DNA of 32,880 nucleotides. Source: Elusimicrobiaceae bacterium (lineage in GTDB: Bacteria > Elusimicrobiota > Elusimicrobia > Elusimicrobiales > Elusimicrobiaceae). Location: the NCBI GenBank assembly GCA_017417005.1, contig JAFQAA010000040.1:1-32880 (forward strand), written 5' to 3'. Numbering within the stretch: position 1 is the first letter of the stretch; every line of letters begins with the position of its first letter. The notes below the pieces were generated by a model. It ran no database searches. It worked only from the letters and a program-made list of their open reading frames with translations, and was not told where the DNA came from. Positions 1 to 8,345 of the stretch are shown here, one piece after another. Both the position numbers and the translations under genes were made by a program.

Positions 1-1391
1 AAGGGTTTTTTTGGGCAAGAAATAACCCCTCCATAGATAATAAACTGGCCGGTGGTATGGCTGTTTTAAAAAACTTATTATCAAAACAAGAAAACCCTTA
101 TTTACTTTTTGACAGCGGAAATACCTTTGCCACAACACCTGAAGGCCAACTAGGTAAAATGCAAAGTGCTGTTTACATGATGAATATGCTTGGCTACACC
201 GCCGCCACTTTAAGCCCTAAAGATTTAACTTTGGGTATTGAGGCAATTATGCCGGCCCTTGCTGCAGCAAAATTTCCGATAGTAGTTTCCAATTTAAAAG
301 CCTCCAACGGGGCCGATTTAAAATATATAAAGCCTTATGAAATTATTAACTTTGAGGGCGTTAAAATAGGTATTGTTGGCCTTATGCCAAGTTCGCTCTT
401 AAAAAGTACCCAAAGAAACGCAAATATTAAAATAGAAAACGAAATAACCACTCTGCAAAAAGTTTTGCCTATCTTGCAAGAAAAAGGGGTGGATATAATA
501 ATTTTGCTAAGCAGTATAGGCTTTGATTTAGGCGGAGATAAGACAGCTATTGACGAAAAAACCTTAGCGGAAGACTTTGCACAAATTAATTTGATTTTAG
601 GTGGAAATAGCGAGATTTCCCCTTTAGATTTACAGGAGGTTTCCGGCGTATATATAACAAGAAGTAAAGAAAACTTAGAAACCATACAAGAAACAATTTT
701 AACTTTAGATAAAAGCAAAAAAATAAAAAGTTTAACCTCTAAATCTATTTTGCTAGATGAAGAAATTTACGGCCAGGATACTCAACTTTTAGATATTATT
801 AATCCTTTAAGGCAAACTATTTTAAAAAGTCAATCAAACAAAATAACAACCTTGGAAAGTCCTTTACAAACAAATTTAAAAAAACCAAGCCCTTTGGGCT
901 ATTATAGCGCAAAATGTATTAAAACTTGGGGCAAAACGGAAATTGGGCTACTGAACTCTGATGTTTTTATAACAGGGTTAAACAAAGGAACCATATCCCA
1001 AGCAGATTTACAAAACGCTATCCCCTATGACGACAGGGTTATGTTTATAAAAATGCGCGGAGATGATTTTAAAAATGCCCTAGAAACAACTTTAGATAAT
1101 ATTAATAACTGGCCGCAAACAGCCGGCCTTGAAGTTAGTTATGATATAAATGCTGCCCACGGCAAAAAAATAAAAAGTATCAAAATTAACGGCACCCCTT
1201 TAAAAAATACTCAAATTTATTCTATTACAACAACCGATCATATTATGGCAGGCGGGTTTGGCCACGACGAGTTTTTAAATATGTTTGAATTTAAAAATAC
1301 CGATAGAACTTTGCGCGATATTTTGCGTTGGTGTTTATACAAAGAAAAAACAATAAACCCTGCTGAACCAAAAGGTTGGAAAGCCCTTTAA
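1..1391 (+). CDS. 5'-nucleotidase family protein, 5'-truncated by the window edge, probably catalytically inactive
   Basis: The frame is open from the first complete codon (position 3) to the stop at 1391. The residues before the internal ATG at 57 (GFFWARNNPS...KLAGG) look like the family's conserved N-terminal segment, so the true start is upstream of the window. The order is a metallophosphatase-like domain, then a 5'-nucleotidase C-terminal-like domain (roughly residues 280-440 counted from the ATG), recognisable by 'GTISQADLQNAIPYDDRV' and 'ITTTDHIMAGGFGHDEF'. Enzymes of this family (UshA type) hydrolyse nucleotides with two metals. Here the expected metal motifs are altered: GD reads GN ('DSGNTF'), GNHE reads SPKD, the histidine of LSHLG reads S ('LSSIG'), and GHSH reads GNSE. 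The nucleotide-site GGIR reads DVFI. I infer a pseudoenzyme or binding protein. The first metal motif and any signal peptide lie outside the window. The dus gene starts 1 nt after its stop. Confidence 0.75.
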   Translation, partial: GFFWARNNPSIDNKLAGGMAVLKNLLSKQENPYLLFDSGNTFATTPEGQLGKMQSAVYMMNMLGYTAATLSPKDLTLGIEAIMPALAAAKFPIVVSNLKASNGADLKYIKPYEIINFEGVKIGIVGLMPSSLLKSTQRNANIKIENEITTLQKVLPILQEKGVDIIILLSSIGFDLGGDKTAIDEKTLAEDFAQINLILGGNSEISPLDLQEVSGVYITRSKENLETIQETILTLDKSKKIKSLTSKSILLDEEIYGQDTQLLDIINPLRQTILKSQSNKITTLESPLQTNLKKPSPLGYYSAKCIKTWGKTEIGLLNSDVFITGLNKGTISQADLQNAIPYDDRVMFIKMRGDDFKNALETTLDNINNWPQTAGLEVSYDINAAHGKKIKSIKINGTPLKNTQIYSITTTDHIMAGGFGHDEFLNMFEFKNTDRTLRDILRWCLYKEKTINPAEPKGWKAL

Positions 1392-1392
1392 A

Positions 1393-2343
1393 ATGAACTA
1401 TATAAAAGAAATAAAAATTGGCAAAGTGCTTTGTAAAACGAATTTGTTTTTAGCCCCTATGGCAGGTATTACCGACAGCCCTTTTAGAATTATGTGTTTA
1501 AAAGGCGGGGCAGGGCTAGTCTCAGCAGAAATGGTAAGCGCAAATGCCCTTGCTTTTGATAATAAAAAAAGCCAAAAAATGTTGGCAATTTCAAAAGAAG
1601 AACACCCTGTTAGTATGCAGGTTTTCGGCTCTGAAGAAGAAACTATTGCTAATGCCTGCCGTTTAGCCCAGGCACAAGGGGCTGATATTATTGATATTAA
1701 TGCAGGCTGCCCGGTAAAAAAAGTTAATAAGGCAGGCGCGGGTGCTGTTTTAATGAAAGATTTGCCAAAACTTGCGCGCATTGTTAAAGCCGCCGTAAAA
1801 AGTGTTAGGGTGCCTATAACTTTAAAAACAAGAATCGGTTTAACTAAAGATAATTTGCTTGCCTGTGATTTAGTTAAACTAGCCCAAGATAACGGCGCTA
1901 GTGCCATAACCTTGCACGCGCGCTATGCAAGCCAAATGCATAGTGGCGAGCCAGATTTAAAAGCCCTTGAAAAAGCGCGCAGGGTTTGCAAAATACCTTT
2001 AATTGCTAACGGCGGCGCGGTAGACGAGAAAAGCGTTAAGGCCCTTTTTGAAACCGGCGCCGACGCTGTTATGATAGGGCGCGGGGCAATAGGCAACCCT
2101 TTTTTATTTACGGAACTGGCAACGGGAAAACCCGCTTTGACTTTTAAAGAAAAAATAGCCCTCTTTGAAAACTTGGTAGAGCAAAATGTACTTTATTACG
2201 GGGAAAAAACAGGCGTTTCGCGCACAAAAAAAGTTGTAGGTTTTTGGATAAAAGGCATAAGCCAAGCTGCAACTTTAAGGCAAAAACTTGTTTTAGCTAA
2301 TACTTTAAAAGAAGTTAAAGAGATATTAAGCTTAGTAAAATAG
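1393..2343 (+). CDS. dus: tRNA-dihydrouridine synthase (DusB-like)
   Basis: This flavoenzyme family reduces uridines in the tRNA D-loop to dihydrouridine, using FMN and NAD(P)H in the cytoplasm. The 316-aa product has the full TIM-barrel pattern: 'LAPMAGITDSPFR' at the start (FMN phosphate side), 'MQVFGS', the catalytic cysteine C106 in 'INAGCPVKKV', the conserved lysine near 145 ('ITLKTRIG'), histidine near 175 ('TLHAR'), 'IANGGA', and the phosphate-binding 'MIGRGAIGNPFLF'. Length and motifs fit the DusB group better than DusA or DusC, but the exact uridine target cannot be read from sequence. It follows the nucleotidase-like gene by 1 nt, so the two are probably cotranscribed, and mutS begins 27 nt downstream. 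Confidence 0.93.
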   Translation: MNYIKEIKIGKVLCKTNLFLAPMAGITDSPFRIMCLKGGAGLVSAEMVSANALAFDNKKSQKMLAISKEEHPVSMQVFGSEEETIANACRLAQAQGADIIDINAGCPVKKVNKAGAGAVLMKDLPKLARIVKAAVKSVRVPITLKTRIGLTKDNLLACDLVKLAQDNGASAITLHARYASQMHSGEPDLKALEKARRVCKIPLIANGGAVDEKSVKALFETGADAVMIGRGAIGNPFLFTELATGKPALTFKEKIALFENLVEQNVLYYGEKTGVSRTKKVVGFWIKGISQAATLRQKLVLANTLKEVKEILSLVK

Positions 2344-2355
2344 TAAAATAAATTT

Positions 2356-2370
2356 ATGGCTACACCGTGA
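2356..2370 (+). other. five-codon in-frame leader (M-A-T-P-stop) abutting the mutS start
   Basis: ATG at 2356 opens four sense codons (Met-Ala-Thr-Pro) followed by TGA at 2368-2370. The next codon is the mutS ATG at 2371 in the same frame. Canonical MutS proteins begin with a short lead followed by Thr-Pro-Met-x-Gln-Tyr, so Ala-Thr-Pro-(TGA)-Met-Glu-Gln-Tyr looks like the normal MutS N-terminus with a stop codon where a methionine is expected. No Shine-Dalgarno sequence is visible before either ATG. It may be a nonsense change with re-initiation, a translated leader, or a sequence error. Confidence 0.5.
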
Positions 2371-4896
2371 ATGGAACAATACCAAGAAATAAAAAAACAA
2401 AACCCGGGAGTTATTTTATTCTTCCGCCTTGGTGATTTTTATGAAATGTTTGATGAGGAAGCAAAAAAAGTTTCCGCTTTGCTTGGCTTGACGCTTACTT
2501 CAAGAAACGGGCAAGCAATGTGCGGAGTGCCTTATCACAGCGCAAGCCAATATATTGCAAAACTTTTAAAACAAGGCCTAAAAGTAGCCATTTGCGAGCA
2601 AACAACAACTATACCTGACCCTAAAACCAAACTTTGCCCGCGCAAAATTGTGCGCATTATTACGCCCGGCACAATTTTGGAAGAAACTATGCTTGAGGCA
2701 AATAACTCAAGTTATCTTGTAAGCATTTTGCTAAACAAAGATAGTTGGGCTCTTGCCTGCCTGGAGGCTTCCACCGGAGATTTCTGGATAACCCAAAAAG
2801 AACAAGACCCCGCTTTAACTTTGCTGGCCCAAGCCTTAGGCAATATTAACCCAAGCGAAATTATCTGTTTAAAAGAAGATTACGCAAAAATAAAAACAAA
2901 AATAATCTTGCCGGAAAGTTTAAGTGTTTCTTTTATTTCTCTAAATCAAAGTTATCAGATTCCGCCTTCTTGGCCAAGCGCGCTTGAAAAATACCCTTTA
3001 GCCTTAAAAAGCGCCGAGCATTGTTTAGATTATATTGTTAAAACAAACACCAATTTTAAAGAATATTTTACCCCCTACTACAAGGAATTAACCGATTATA
3101 TGCAGCTTGATAGCGCAGCTCTTGAAACTTTGGAGCTAACTTCAAGCGCGCTTGGCGGCAGAAAAAATACTTTATGGGGCATTTTAGACTGGACCAAAAC
3201 CCCTATGGGTTCGCGCGAACTTAAAGAGTGGATAACTAGACCCCTTTTAAATAAAGACGAGATTTTAGAAAGGCAAAATATTGTAGGTGCTTTCTTACAA
3301 AACGGGGAAGCACAAAACGACCTTAATTTAATTTTATCAGAAGTAAGCGATATTAAGCGCATACTTGCGCGTATTGCTTCCGGCACGGCTACCCCAAGAG
3401 ATTTGGCCGGACTTAGAAAATCGCTTTTACTCATAAAACCCATTGAAAATTGGCTAGCCAAACATAAAGAAATTTTACCCGAACTTTACACCCTTTTTAG
3501 CCAAAATAAAAATAAACTTGAGGAAATTTCCGCCTTTTTATTTAGGGCTTTAAACGAAGAACAACCGCTAAAACTTGGCGATGGCGGCATTATAAAACAG
3601 GGCTTTAATAAGGAGCTTGATGAGTTAAACGAGTTAAAAAATAATGCTTCCGCCGCTTTAGAAAAAATTTGCCAAACGGAAAGGGAAAAAACCAATATCC
3701 CTAATTTAAAAGTGGGGTATAACTCAGTCTTTGGCTATTATATAGAAATTTCAAAAAGCCATATTTCAAAAGTGCCTTATAATTATGTTAGAAAACAAAC
3801 TTTAACTAATGCCGAGCGTTTTATTACAGAAGAGTTAAAAGAACTTGAAAAGAAAATTTTAAATGCGCAAGACCGCTCGCTTAGAATAGAACTTGCTTTG
3901 TTTGAGGAAATTAAAAAATATATTTATGATAATTTAGCCTTGCTTAAAGATTTTGCTTCGCTAATTGCAAAAAGCGATAGTTTAAGCGCCCTTGCTACTG
4001 CTGCACGCAACTATAATTTTGTGCGCCCCGAAATTTGCGAAAATACTAAAGCCCTTTTAATTGAAAAAGGCCGCCACCCGATTGTGGAAAATAATATACC
4101 GCCGGGCAGTTTTGTTGCAAATAATCTTTTTATTGGCGGAGAGGGCTCGCAAATTATTATAATTACAGGCCCGAATATGGGGGGCAAAAGTGTATTTTTA
4201 AAACAAACGGCAATTTTAACTATTATGGCACAAATCGGCAGTTTTGTGCCCGCAAGAAAAGCGCAAATACCCATAACAGATAAGATTTTAACGCGTATCG
4301 GCGCGCAAGATGCTCTTTCTAAAGGGCAAAGTACCTTTATGGTGGAAATGCAGGAAACAGCCAATATTCTAGCCCAAGCAACACCTTCAACCCTAGTCTT
4401 GCTTGATGAGGTAGGAAGAGGAACTTCCACTTATGACGGAATTTCTATTGCCTGGGCAATAACGGAATATCTTTATAAAACCCAAGGCGTAGGCCCAAAA
4501 GTTTTGTTTGCTACCCACTATTTTGAGTTAACTGAACTAGCACAAAAATACCCCAAAATTGCCAATTTCCATGTTGAGGCAAGCGAATATAAAGATGCCT
4601 CCGGCCAAACTAAACTTAACTTTTTATTTGAAGTTAAAGCAGGCGCGGCCGATAAATCTTACGGAGTTCATGTGGCCCAGCTTGCGGGCCTTCCCAAAAG
4701 TTGCATTTTAAGAGCGCAAAAAATCTTAAAAGATCTTGGCGAAAAAGAGCAAACAGGTATCATTAAAAAAGAGGCCGCGCCCGTTGATTTATTTTCTAGC
4801 CCGATTTTAGAAGAACTTAAACTCTTAGATACCAATAAAATTACCCCGCTAGAAGCAATACAAATTTTAACGGAGTGGAAAAAAAGAGTCCAATGA
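2371..4896 (+). CDS. mutS: DNA mismatch repair protein MutS
   Basis: MutS binds base mismatches and small loops and, on ATP binding, recruits MutL. The 841-aa product has the N-terminal mismatch-binding domain with the Phe-x-Glu type motif ('RLGDFYEMF', normally 'FYELF/FYEMF'), the connector, lever and clamp regions, and a C-terminal ABC ATPase with Walker A 'GPNMGGKS' (about residues 600-608), signature/Q-loop region 'GAQDALSKGQSTFMVEM', Walker B 'LVLLDEVGRGTST' and H-loop 'FATHYFELTEL'. The final 'TPLEAIQILTEWKKRV' matches the usual C-terminal segment. The start is placed at the first ATG after an in-frame TGA, so the protein lacks the few residues including Thr-Pro that normally precede Met-x-Gln-Tyr. 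Its TGA stop overlaps the mutL ATG (ATGA), implying translational coupling. Confidence 0.95.
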   Translation: MEQYQEIKKQNPGVILFFRLGDFYEMFDEEAKKVSALLGLTLTSRNGQAMCGVPYHSASQYIAKLLKQGLKVAICEQTTTIPDPKTKLCPRKIVRIITPGTILEETMLEANNSSYLVSILLNKDSWALACLEASTGDFWITQKEQDPALTLLAQALGNINPSEIICLKEDYAKIKTKIILPESLSVSFISLNQSYQIPPSWPSALEKYPLALKSAEHCLDYIVKTNTNFKEYFTPYYKELTDYMQLDSAALETLELTSSALGGRKNTLWGILDWTKTPMGSRELKEWITRPLLNKDEILERQNIVGAFLQNGEAQNDLNLILSEVSDIKRILARIASGTATPRDLAGLRKSLLLIKPIENWLAKHKEILPELYTLFSQNKNKLEEISAFLFRALNEEQPLKLGDGGIIKQGFNKELDELNELKNNASAALEKICQTEREKTNIPNLKVGYNSVFGYYIEISKSHISKVPYNYVRKQTLTNAERFITEELKELEKKILNAQDRSLRIELALFEEIKKYIYDNLALLKDFASLIAKSDSLSALATAARNYNFVRPEICENTKALLIEKGRHPIVENNIPPGSFVANNLFIGGEGSQIIIITGPNMGGKSVFLKQTAILTIMAQIGSFVPARKAQIPITDKILTRIGAQDALSKGQSTFMVEMQETANILAQATPSTLVLLDEVGRGTSTYDGISIAWAITEYLYKTQGVGPKVLFATHYFELTELAQKYPKIANFHVEASEYKDASGQTKLNFLFEVKAGAADKSYGVHVAQLAGLPKSCILRAQKILKDLGEKEQTGIIKKEAAPVDLFSSPILEELKLLDTNKITPLEAIQILTEWKKRVQ

Positions 4897-6722
4897 GTAT
4901 AAAACTTTTAGACCCCCAAACAGCAAGCAAAATTGCCGCAGGTGAAGTTATTGAAAGACCTGCCGGCGTGCTTAAAGAATTAATTGAAAACAGCCTTGAC
5001 GCCGGAGCAAAAAACATAAATATTGATATTTCAAAAGCAGGCAAGGCTTTAATTAGAGTTAACGATGATGGCTGCGGTATTAAAAAAGAGGAACTTACCC
5101 TTGCCATAAAACGCCACACAACAAGCAAAATTACGAATTTTGACGACCTTAATAAACTAAATACTTTTGGCTTTAGGGGCGAAGCACTTTACTCTCTTGC
5201 CGCGGTCAGCAAATTAAAAATATCTTCCTGCCAAAGCGAAGAAGCAGGCGGTGCTATGATAGAAGCTGCCGGCGGGCAAATCAGCGCCCAGGCCGCCGCC
5301 CCGGCAATAAAAGGCACAACTATTGAAGTTAAAGATTTGTTTTTTAACACACCTGCGCGCCTTAAATTTTTGAAATCTGATAATGTTGAAAGAGGACACT
5401 TGCTTAGAACTATTGAAGAAGCCGCTTTAGCAAATATAAACACCGCTTTTAATGTTAATACCGACGGCGTTAGCGTTTACCGCTTAAACGCGCAGGAAGA
5501 TAGCGAGCAAGGCCTAAGAACCCGCCTAAATAAAATATTGGGCCAGGAACTTGCCAAAAATTTGCTCTTTTGCCAAGATGAAAGTTTTGGTTTTAAAGCG
5601 TTTATTTCCCCTTTAAATAATTTGTGTGCAAGCAGGGATAATCAGTTTTTCTTTATCAATAAACGCCCTGTTTTAAGCAAAGTTTTGCAACAGGCCTTAT
5701 ATAAAGCCTATCAGCCGTATAGGGCAAAAGAAAAGCACCCTTGCGCCATTATATTTTTAACACTTAACCCGGCGGAATTTGATGTTAATATCCACCCGCA
5801 AAAAAAGGATATTAAATTTGCCTTTGAAAGTGATATTTTTAATTTTATTTATAATAAAATAACTAAAACTCTTTTACAAGAACAGCAGGTTAGCCAGCCT
5901 GTTTTAGCGGAAAATTTTGCTACGCAACAAGAACAATTTATACCGGAACAAAAGGAAAAAGAAACAGATACCCAGGAAAATATACCTTTAGATTTAAGCG
6001 AAATTATAAATAAACACCTTGGGGAGCAAAAACAAGACCTTTTTATTAATGATTTTGAAGAAAGAAAAGAATATTTTACCGCTCCGCATCAACAAGAAGT
6101 GGAGCCAGAACCCGAGTTAAAACAAAAAACTTCCAATTACCCTAAATGGTGGCAGGGGCCTTATAATTATCTTGGGCAAATACACCAAAGTTTTTTGGTA
6201 TTTGAAAATCCGCAAGGCCTTGTTTTAGTGGACCAGCACGCCGCCCAGGAAAGAGTTTTGTTTGAAAAATATTTTAAAGAAATTCAAATTGGCAATGTTG
6301 CAAGCCAGCCTTTGATGTTTCCTATTTCAGTCCAGATGCCTTCAAGCACGCTTGAGCAAGTTTTAAATTATAAAGATTTCCTTTTAAAAATAGGTTTTGA
6401 AATTTCGCGTTTTTCCGCCACTTGTTTAATGGTTAATAGTGTGCCTAATATTTTAAAATTTAAAGAAGAAGATTTAAAAGATTTTATTGTTGCCTTGCCG
6501 CAAGATTTAAAAGCAGATGAGGCAAATTTAAAATATAAACTTGTTGCTATGCGCGCTTGTAAACGCGCCATTAAGGCTGGTGAAAAATTAAACAAAGAAC
6601 AAGTTGAAGCCTTAATGGAAAACCTTAAAAAGTGTGAAGATGCCTTGCATTGCCCGCACGGCAGACCAACGATTTTAACTTTTACCACTAGTGAAATAGC
6701 CAAAAGATTTGAAAGAACTTAA
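4893..6722 (+). CDS. mutL: DNA mismatch repair protein MutL (endonuclease type)
   Basis: MutL is the GHKL ATPase that links mismatch recognition to strand incision. The start is the ATG overlapping the mutS stop. A GTG 18 nt upstream is in frame, but the protein normally begins at 'IKLLDPQTASKIAAGEVIE', so the ATG is preferred (609 aa). The N-terminal ATPase has 'ENSLDAGA', 'DDGCGI', 'HTTSKI' and 'GFRGEALYSL'. A charged, Gln/Glu-rich linker spans about residues 325-420. The C-terminal domain carries the latent nickase motif DQHA-x2-E-x4-E ('DQHAAQERVLFE', near residue 445), 'ACKRAIKAG' and the zinc-site 'CPHGRP'. These mark it as the nicking MutL of organisms without MutH. It ends 3 nt from the convergent coaD stop; no terminator hairpin is obvious between them. 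Confidence 0.96.
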   Translation: MSIKLLDPQTASKIAAGEVIERPAGVLKELIENSLDAGAKNINIDISKAGKALIRVNDDGCGIKKEELTLAIKRHTTSKITNFDDLNKLNTFGFRGEALYSLAAVSKLKISSCQSEEAGGAMIEAAGGQISAQAAAPAIKGTTIEVKDLFFNTPARLKFLKSDNVERGHLLRTIEEAALANINTAFNVNTDGVSVYRLNAQEDSEQGLRTRLNKILGQELAKNLLFCQDESFGFKAFISPLNNLCASRDNQFFFINKRPVLSKVLQQALYKAYQPYRAKEKHPCAIIFLTLNPAEFDVNIHPQKKDIKFAFESDIFNFIYNKITKTLLQEQQVSQPVLAENFATQQEQFIPEQKEKETDTQENIPLDLSEIINKHLGEQKQDLFINDFEERKEYFTAPHQQEVEPEPELKQKTSNYPKWWQGPYNYLGQIHQSFLVFENPQGLVLVDQHAAQERVLFEKYFKEIQIGNVASQPLMFPISVQMPSSTLEQVLNYKDFLLKIGFEISRFSATCLMVNSVPNILKFKEEDLKDFIVALPQDLKADEANLKYKLVAMRACKRAIKAGEKLNKEQVEALMENLKKCEDALHCPHGRPTILTFTTSEIAKRFERT

Positions 6723-6725
6723 AAA

Positions 6726-7211
6726 CTATTTATTATACTTTTTGATTAGGGCTTTTTCTACAATTTCAGGTACATAATCTTGCAGGCGCCCGCCGAGAGA
6801 ATAAACCTCCCTAACCATAGAAGAACTAAGATAAGTATATTTTGCGCGCGGCATTAGGAAAATTGTATCCATTTCCTTGTTTAAAGAACGATTAGTGTTT
6901 GCCATCTGAAATTCATATTCCAAATCGCTTACAGCGCGAAGTCCACGCACTGCAATGTGAGAGCCTTTCTTTTTCATATATTCAGCCAAAAGACCTTCAA
7001 AAGAATCTACTTCAACATTTGGAATATCTTTAGTAATTTCCTTTAAATGTTTAAGGCGTTCCTTAACACTGAAAATCGTTTTTTTGTTTTGGTTTACTAA
7101 AACAGCAACGATAACTTTATCAAACAAACAAGACGCTCTTTTAATAATATCCAGATGGCCGTTTGTAGCGGCATCAAAAGTTCCGGGGTAAACTGCTATG
7201 TTTTTCTTCAT
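6726..7211 (-). CDS. coaD: phosphopantetheine adenylyltransferase
   Basis: CoaD transfers AMP from ATP to 4'-phosphopantetheine to make dephospho-CoA, the penultimate step of coenzyme A synthesis. The 161-aa length is typical. The nucleotidyltransferase signature T-x-G-H is at residues 16-19 ('TFDAATNGHLDII'). The family motifs 'VRGLRAVSDLEYEFQMA' and 'LSSSMVREV' are intact. The ATG at 7211 follows a TATAAT box by only 6 nt and has no clear ribosome-binding site, so its message may be leaderless. It diverges from dgt across 24 bp and converges with mutL. Confidence 0.96.
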   Translation of the reverse strand: MKKNIAVYPGTFDAATNGHLDIIKRASCLFDKVIVAVLVNQNKKTIFSVKERLKHLKEITKDIPNVEVDSFEGLLAEYMKKKGSHIAVRGLRAVSDLEYEFQMANTNRSLNKEMDTIFLMPRAKYTYLSSSMVREVYSLGGRLQDYVPEIVEKALIKKYNK

Positions 7212-7217
7212 ACTTTA

Positions 7218-7229
7218 ATTATATATAAT
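7218..7229. promoter_or_regulatory. palindromic back-to-back -10 boxes of coaD and dgt
   Basis: The 24-bp gap between the two divergent start codons is centred on the perfect palindrome ATTATATATAAT. Read on either strand it supplies TATAAT, and on each strand the last T is followed by exactly 6 nt and then ATG (dgt at 7236, coaD at 7211). With usual -10 to start-site spacing, transcription would begin at the A of each ATG, giving two leaderless mRNAs. No strong -35 box is visible on either side. Confidence 0.55.
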
Positions 7230-7235
7230 ATTTTT

Positions 7236-8345
7236 ATGAACAAAAATCCTTTTCCAAAAGAAGTTTACACAAAAAGAACCCACCCAAGCATAAGCGATAT
7301 GCGCGGGGAATATTTTAGAGATCAGACAAAAATAGTGCACTCGCAACCTTTTAGAAGGTTAAAAAGCAAAACCCAAGTTTTTGCCGACCCTGATAATGAC
7401 CATATTTGCACCAGAATTGAACATGTTTTGCATGTGGCAACTATTGCAAAAACTATTTGCAAAGGTTTAAATTTATCGGGTAATTGGCAACTTGATGAAG
7501 AACTTGCCTACGCAATAGGCCTTGCCCACGACCTTGGGCACGCCCCTTTTGGCCACGAGGGCGAAAGAGCTATAAGCGAAAAAATTGCACCGCAAACTTT
7601 TATGCACGAAATTAACGGCTACCGCGTTGTAGAGCATATAACAAATTATGGAAAAGGGTTAAACTTAACTTATGCAGTTAAAGACGGCATAATGTGCCAT
7701 TGTGGCGAAGATTTTAGAAATAATGCCTTAAAACCAAGTGCCACTTTAAATGACCTTGAAAAAATTAAAAACCGCAAGCATTTGCCCACAACTTATGAGG
7801 GCTGTATTGTGCGCCTTTCCGATAAAATTGCTTATTTTGGCCGCGATATTGAAGACGCTGTTAGGGAAAAACTTATAACTTTTGAAGATGTCCCTTTGAT
7901 TATCAGAAAAGAACTTGGCGAAAATAACGGCGAAATTATAAATACCTTAATTAATGATTTAACCGAAAATTCAAAAGATAAAGATTATATCGGTTTTTCG
8001 CAAGAGAAATTTGAAATTATGGGTGAACTAAAAGAGTTTAACTATAAACACATTTACGGCCACCCCTCTATCCAAGAAGGCAGGGAAAAATTGCAAAAAG
8101 CCCTGCAAGAATTGTTTGATTATTATAAAAGCCTTTTTGAAAAACACGGCTGGACTTTGCTTGACGGCATAGAACACAAACAAACCGCAAAAATGTTTAC
8201 CCATTATTTAAAAGCAATGGAAGAAGTTTATAAAAAAGAAAATGCCGACGCAAACCAAATTGTAAGCGATTATATTGCCGGTATGACGGATAATTACGCC
8301 TTAGAAGCAATTAAAGGCGCTTTAAATTATTCTATTAAACTTTAA
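7236..8345 (+). CDS. dgt: deoxyguanosinetriphosphate triphosphohydrolase-like HD protein
   Basis: Proteins of this HD-domain family cleave dNTPs to the nucleoside and triphosphate and help set dNTP pools. The start is placed at the ATG of 'MNKNPFPKEVYTK' (369 aa). An in-frame upstream GTG/ATG extension would read into coaD and the promoter gap and is rejected. Metal-site residues are visible: His in 'RIEHVLHV', the HD pair in 'AHDLGHAPFGHEGE', His in 'DGIMCHCGE' and the distal Asp in 'VRLSDKIAYFGRDIED'. 'HSQPFRRLKSKTQVF' is the family's N-terminal motif. Substrate preference cannot be read from sequence, so it may be a general dNTPase. Its 3' end overlaps the convergent CofE-like gene by 11 nt, and a terminator for it appears to lie inside that gene. 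Confidence 0.9.
   Translation: MNKNPFPKEVYTKRTHPSISDMRGEYFRDQTKIVHSQPFRRLKSKTQVFADPDNDHICTRIEHVLHVATIAKTICKGLNLSGNWQLDEELAYAIGLAHDLGHAPFGHEGERAISEKIAPQTFMHEINGYRVVEHITNYGKGLNLTYAVKDGIMCHCGEDFRNNALKPSATLNDLEKIKNRKHLPTTYEGCIVRLSDKIAYFGRDIEDAVREKLITFEDVPLIIRKELGENNGEIINTLINDLTENSKDKDYIGFSQEKFEIMGELKEFNYKHIYGHPSIQEGREKLQKALQELFDYYKSLFEKHGWTLLDGIEHKQTAKMFTHYLKAMEEVYKKENADANQIVSDYIAGMTDNYALEAIKGALNYSIKL

Noticed and set aside
335-718. Minus-strand open frame within the nucleotidase-like gene
   Set aside because: It mirrors the coding frame of a gene with family similarity, has no ribosome-binding site and encodes no recognisable protein. The same applies to the other long antisense frames, for example in mutS, prfB, folD, MarC and dnaE.
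2368-2370. TGA recoded as a sense codon in mutS
   Set aside because: secA ends with TGA directly after its complete zinc-binding tail, nifU, lnt and mutS also end in TGA, and the encoded RF2 has the SPF motif that reads UGA.
7155-7235. N-terminal extension of Dgt from an upstream start
   Set aside because: It would overlap coaD, cross the promoter palindrome and add residues unlike the family; the ATG at 7236 fits the promoter spacing and the family start.
8275-8330. Minus-strand terminator for the CofE-like gene inside dgt
   Set aside because: A short CGCCTT/AAGGCG stem exists but no T-tract follows it.
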